Shown: in pieces, positions 60,150 to 64,000 of the stretch | How the letters are laid out: every line of letters begins with the position of its first letter | Position numbering within the stretch: position 1 is the first letter of the stretch | Translations under genes and position numbers: made by a program | DNA from: Arion vulgaris | Taxonomy: Eukaryota; Mollusca; Gastropoda; Stylommatophora; Arionidae | Length of the DNA: 64,000 nucleotides | Assembly (NCBI GenBank): GCA_020796225.1 | Contig: CM036765.1 | Location: forward strand, 32,640,066-32,704,065 | Reading direction: 5' to 3' | The notes under the pieces: model-generated | Databases searched by the model: none | What the model saw: only the letters and a program-made list of their open reading frames with translations | Told to the model about the DNA's origin: nothing

Positions 60150-60665
60150 TCTCTTAGAGGGAGTCTCTGTGGCTAAGTGGTTGAGCCCTCGCTTTGCGTT
60201 CCGAAGGTCGTGGCTTCAAATCCGGACAGCGTTGTTCTGTTCACAAGTGCACGCCCTCGAGTGGTTACCGGGGCCCAAATTTGGGGTGTAAAGAATAGAA
60301 CCACTGTTACCTGCCACTCATGTCGTAAGAGTCGACTAAGGAGGTTTGGATGAAATCGGATGCACGTGTCCTAAGCGTGTAGAAGTTTATGCGTTTAGGG
60401 CCTACCAAACCAATGTGCAACGTGTACACGTTCTTGGCAAAGAACAAACATATCACAAAGAGTGATTAAAATTGGTCGTAAAGAACGAACGCAAAGAAGA
60501 CAAATGCATTTTTTACAGAGAGCCCTAGGATTGTTTCTGGGGCTACAGAGTTCGTGCTTTGTCCAATACTCTTCGGAGGTGACGTTCCATTTCTGCGGAA
60601 AGTAACTGGGTCATATGGGTTTAATCAAACCTGTGCAATGAAGTTAGTTCTTCGGTTTTAGACCC
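60150..60665 (+). mobile_element. SINE family F4 split by a nested F3 element
   Basis: The F4 head GAGTCTCTGTGGCTAAGTGG with B box TGGCTTCAAATCC lies before 60251. The F4 body (GAGTTCGTGCTTTGTCCAAT, CCATTTCTGCGGAAAG) resumes at about 60510. The F3 insert is 60252-60499 (GAGTGGTTACCGGGGCCCAA to AACGCAAAGAAGA). ACAA(G/A)TGCA at 60243-60251 and 60500-60508 is the target duplication. Confidence 0.9.
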
Positions 60666-60888
60666 TTGCAACATATAACCACTCAATCACAATGTAAGTA
60701 TCTTTGATTGTTCAATAGTTACCTTGATAGCATTGTACAAAATGTGTATGGTAAATTACTGCATAAGATAGTGACCAGAAAAATGCCATCTTAAAGCAGA
60801 AAATGTCCCACCTGATAACTATCGGCAAATGATAGAGATTTGGGGAAGTTATCTTACCTTTGTATATAAAACTCTCATTACTGCCTGT

Positions 60889-61085
60889 AGTACCGCTTTT
60901 TTAGGGCCATGTAGGACAGGTAGGACGAGGGCCAGAGAAATTAAATGGCCGCATGGCTAGTGCAGTCGCCGCGAAGATGTTCAGGTTAGGATTTTTCATT
61001 TATGCCCCCAACAGAAAAAAATCATTGGCCTTACCGTGAGTTGAACTCGGGTCTCAAATTAGAGCGGTGGGAGCCGCGCTCTAAT
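60889..61085 (-). mobile_element. SINE family F6, fuller copy
   Basis: On the minus strand GAATTAGAGCGCGGCTCCCA and ACCCGAGTTCAACTCACGG look like a tRNA-derived head with a B box. The body matches 10879-11013. The 18-bp array adjoins its head directly. Confidence 0.65.
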
Positions 61086-61092
61086 TCATTCT

Positions 61093-61428
61093 GCCAGACG
61101 TTCCTCTTCGACCAGACGTTCCTCTTCGGCCAGACGTTCCTCTTCCGTCAGACGTTCCTCTGTGGTCAGACGTTCCTCTTCAGCCAGACGTTCCTCTTCG
61201 GTCAGACGTTCCTCTTCGACCAGATGTTCCTCTTCGGTCAGACATTCCTCTTCCGTCAGACGTTCCTCTTCGGTCAGACGTTCCTCTTCGGTCAGACGTT
61301 CCTCTTCGGTCAGACGTTCCTCTTCGACCAGACGTTCCTCTTCGGCCAGACGTTCCTCTTCCGTCAGACGTTCCTCTTCGGCCAGACGTTTCTCTTCGGC
61401 CAGACGTTCCTCTTCGGTCAGACGCTTC
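61093..61428. repeat. 18-bp minisatellite array
   Basis: About 19 units of 18 bp (CAGACGTTCCTCTTCGGT with GGC, GAC and CCG variants). A multiple of three, hence open frames (QTFLFG, RRSSSV). It is followed by TGACGCTAA/TGACGCTTA short repeats to about 61495. Confidence 0.95.
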
Positions 61429-61632
61429 TATGACACTAACATGAAGCTAACATGACGCTTATATGACGCTAATATGACGCTAACATGACGCTTATAAATG
61501 CTTCTAATCTAAAAGTAGACTATCAAGATGGTTATTGACTTAAAGAATGTTTATAACAAAGTGGACATTTCTACTACGATTCTTTCTTTACTAAACTATT
61601 GAGTCAGTTCGTGAGTTGTAAACTTCTTCTTC

Positions 61633-61847
61633 GCCCGCCTGCCCAGCGTGTTCGTAGCGCGTTGGACTACGGGTGACTAGTCCTCTGTAAGTGCGGGTTC
61701 AACTCCGCGGACTGGCAGAAAAGCTACAGGTTCTCCAGATTTACGGTGTTCGTGGCACCGAGTCGAAGGGTTACGATGTCCATGACACTGAGCCGAAGAG
61801 CTTTCAGCTCAAGTGCTTTTGGATCGGGGAAAAAAAACAAAAAAAAT
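61633..61847 (+). mobile_element. SINE family F2, plus copy
   Basis: Head GCCCGCCTGCCCAGCGTGTT, B box GCGGGTTCAACTCCG, body GGTTACGATGTCCATGACAC and an A-rich tail. AACTTCTTCTTC at 61621-61632 and 61848-61859 is the target duplication, although the word is partly simple. Confidence 0.9.
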
Positions 61848-61914
61848 AACTTCTTCTTCTTCTCGTTCACCCGCTATGAATTCAGGAGTAGTCAGTGCAT
61901 CCAATATGGTGCTT

Positions 61915-62010
61915 CTGGACGATTGTTTGCGTGAAAGCTTGCTTTCCTATCATCAGTGTCCCTCGCCATTCAGGCGAGCCTTCTCCTGCTTCAGAGGTGG
62001 CGAGTTGTGA
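61915..62010. repeat. Dispersed repeat, partner of 16240-16340
   Basis: TCAGTGTCCCTCGCCATTCA then GGCGAGCCTT and TTCAGAGG match the copy in KLHL10 intron 9. Confidence 0.6.
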
Positions 62011-62059
62011 ACTAAATGGCTACTTCTTTCATTGAGAGGACCGTTACATTACGTTTAGA

Positions 62060-62245
62060 AACAAGAGGTCAGATCATGTAAGTGTATACTCTGGGTTGAT
62101 ACATGGTTCTCCTCTATAATCCATCTTGTTCAACGTGTATATAGGAAAGGTAATCACAATTAAAACATCGGGTCTAGGGCGGACATTGACTTTGCAGATG
62201 ATATTACAACATACAGGATTGTGTCAGGTGGGTAAACATTGATTG
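62060..62245 (+). pseudogene. LINE reverse transcriptase scrap
   Basis: Encodes GLIHGSPL and SILFNVYI-like remains, then DIDFADDITTYRI with the catalytic FADD, in different frames. Too short to classify. Confidence 0.6.
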
Positions 62246-62384
62246 AAGACATGTAATGGCATTATATACCATATCGCTTAAGTGTAGGTAGTTCAGTAGT
62301 TGTGTAGTTGCGTTATAACGCAACTACATTCCCTTGGATGAAAATTTGTGTGGTCATCATCACCCGTGATGGACGAGCATCATC

Positions 62385-62680
62385 ATCATCATCAGGTAGT
62401 TCAACTCTTGGATCATTTCTGGAAGGGCTTGTGTATGTTTCGACGTTCTTTAAATAGGTCCATATCCAAGGTTGACCTATCAGGAGTCATCTCATTGGCA
62501 TAAGCCCCGCTTCTGCAGTCGTCACGCACAAATCATCAGTTACATCTTGAATCCATCTTCTCCTTGATCTTTTCTTCTTTGCGCGAATGCACCCTTCCAT
62601 GATGGTCTTTTCCAACCCTTCGTGTCTAATGGATAAATCAAAATGCTTCAATTTTCTCATTCTGTTTTGCAACATCAGCC
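62385..62680 (-). pseudogene. LINE 3' relic with (ATG)n tail
   Basis: The minus strand encodes NRMRKLKHFDLSIRHEGLEK, TIMEGCIRAKKKRSRRRW and IQDVTDDLCVTTAEAGL. It ends in a GATGATGATGATGATG tail at 62380-62395. It is the same family as 43262-43475. Confidence 0.75.
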
Positions 62681-62689
62681 AGCCTTCTT

Positions 62690-63335
62690 TGATTTTGTGT
62701 TCTATCTAGATAGATCTATTTGTTCTCTAATCTGTCCTTGGTATACGGATGGCTCTTCTGTAAGACATATTCAAAAGCACATATATATTTTCCCACTGCC
62801 GTGTCAAGTTCTCTGCTTGTACAACGTATAATTCCAAGCTCATTAACCCTTTCATTCTTCTAAGCACATATGCTGGCTGCACTATTTTTTAAGAAGACTA
62901 AATGCCCGTATACTGTCTAATTCCTATACACTGTTTATATATGCATCGAGATGAAAACACAAAATTACGGACTGAAAGAGTTAAATCTCTGGATAGATTC
63001 AACATCAATTTTAGTGTCGTCATCCACAGCCAACTGTAAATAACTAGGCCTAACAACTGACGGAAAACCCCTAACCTATATCAGATTGGGGGACTGGAAA
63101 TTATAGATGTTTAATAGAACACTGCAAGCTTGTTTGCAATTTTACTCAATTCTGTGAGTCTATGGTTATTTATTGGGGAAAAATATCATAATATTGATAT
63201 TCATTATTGTTAAACTTAACTTGTTGGATAATATAACTTCAATTAAGCATTGTGTGTTGATTTTAAAATGAATTCTTCTATGTACAACAATACTGGAATG
63301 CGAGATCATGCGGTGTAGTTGTGGTCTGATTTCCC
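62690..63335. other. AT-rich spacer
   Basis: No exon, element or RNA recognised. Confidence 0.45.
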
Positions 63336-63339
63336 ATAA

Positions 63340-63530
63340 TTCTTACCTGAGTTCGCAGGCCCATAAGTTTATAGTTGGCTCTGTGTCATACAACATTCGG
63401 TCGTCGAGACACGGAAGGAATCCCCCAATATCAATCTTCAACTCTCGATAATCGATTTTTCTTGATGCAAGCCTGTTCACTCTCTCATTGTCGCGAACGT
63501 CCTCATGACCAGGACTGTAGATCTATGTAA
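63340..63530 (-). pseudogene. RNase H fragment of a retroelement
   Basis: The minus strand encodes YSPGHEDVRDNERVNRLASR, the H-----NE--NRLAS active-site block of RNase H with the second Asp changed to Asn, then KIDYRELKIDIGGFLP. It ends at a TAA inside CAGGTAAGAAT, which also looks like a splice donor. Confidence 0.65.
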
Positions 63531-63581
63531 GTCTCTGGAGGTTAGAAACCTCGATAGCCGACATCCACTTATACCACAACC

Positions 63582-63930
63582 TACCGTATGTATGTATATA
63601 ATTTATAATCCCCGAGATAGCAGCCTGCAACAACAATTGTTTCTTCTAAATAATAATATCATGTCTTCATTATCCTACTACAGACCACATCTTCTTCTTC
63701 TTCAGCGATCTATGGTCATATGCTTAATTTACTGTGGACCACAAACTGGGCAGTCAGCTTCAAATACGTCAAGTTTCCCCAAAGCTTAGTTTTCAGGTCG
63801 TCTGGTCGTGGTCTCATGTTGCTTCTCAGATCACCCAGAAAAGGATAGTCTTGCAGGCAAGCTCCGGTGTCTGTTACGCCTGCAGACATTGGCAGCAACC
63901 TACCATATGTATGTATATAATTTATAAACC
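63582..63930. repeat. Direct repeat around a retroelement C-terminal scrap
   Basis: CAACCTACC(G/A)TATGTATGTA plus TATAATTTATAA occurs at about 63579-63610 and 63897-63928, 318 bp apart. Between them, minus 63898-63716 encodes DYPFLGDLRSNMRPRPDDLK and KLWGNLTYLKLTAQF, similar to ends of RNase H retroelements. The repeats are longer than a normal target duplication. Confidence 0.55.
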
Positions 63931-64000
63931 CGTCTGCCCAGCGTGCTCGTAGCGCGTTGGAGACTGATGATAAGCCCCTTGTGAGTGCGGTTCAATTCCT
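63931..64000 (+). mobile_element. SINE family F2, cut by window edge
   Basis: CCCGTCTGCCCAGCGTGCTC, GTAGCGCGTTGGAGACTG and GAGTGCGGTTCAATTCCT match the F2 head to its B box. The rest lies beyond the window. Confidence 0.85.

Noticed and set aside
63340..63370. Exon donor CAG|GTAAGAAT on the minus strand as evidence of a second host gene
   Set aside because: The coding sequence before it is an RNase H fragment of a retroelement, so the donor-like word is probably chance.

Overview
This is animal nuclear DNA: split genes with GT-AG introns, a U2 snRNA gene, a mariner transposon, many LINE relics and tRNA-derived SINEs, and an extreme load of minisatellites. The LINE tail types and SINE mix make me think of a lophotrochozoan, probably a mollusc. 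That is an inference from memory and was not checked by any search.

One protein gene dominates the window. I assembled by hand an 11-exon KLHL10-like gene (BTB-BACK-Kelch) on the minus strand, from a start codon at 48601 to a stop at 10362. All ten introns are GT-AG and every junction keeps frame. The predicted protein is 600 residues with six kelch repeats, whose double glycines fall at residues 282, 331, 378, 425, 472 and 519. No exon exceeds 240 bp, so the coding sequence is about 1.8 kb in 38 kb. From family knowledge, KLHL10 is a male-germline substrate adaptor for Cullin-3 ubiquitin ligases. The only other functional gene I recognise is a U2 snRNA (51976 to 51791, minus), about 3.2 kb upstream of the KLHL10 start.

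Layout. 1-6425 is a CT-rich minisatellite, cut by the window edge. 6944-8248 is a 26-bp minisatellite. 8908-10239 is a complete but dead mariner with inverted repeats and a TA duplication. 10362-48601 is KLHL10; its introns hold arrays with units of 23, 25, about 30 (GT-rich), 29, 40, 54 and 50 bp, several LINE relics, SINEs with target-site duplications, and a 2.8-kb inverted repeat in intron 1. 48602-64000 is intergenic: LINE relics with SINEs nested in them, U2, a LINE copy with a 76-bp quadruplication, a 42-bp array made of SINE polymerase III A boxes, 30-, 52- and 18-bp arrays, and a partial SINE at the right edge.

Two themes recur. Several LINE relics contain short tandem amplifications of their own coding sequence, so LINE fragments appear to seed minisatellites here. 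Nearly all very long open frames (up to 1058 codons) are products of repeat arrays, not genes.
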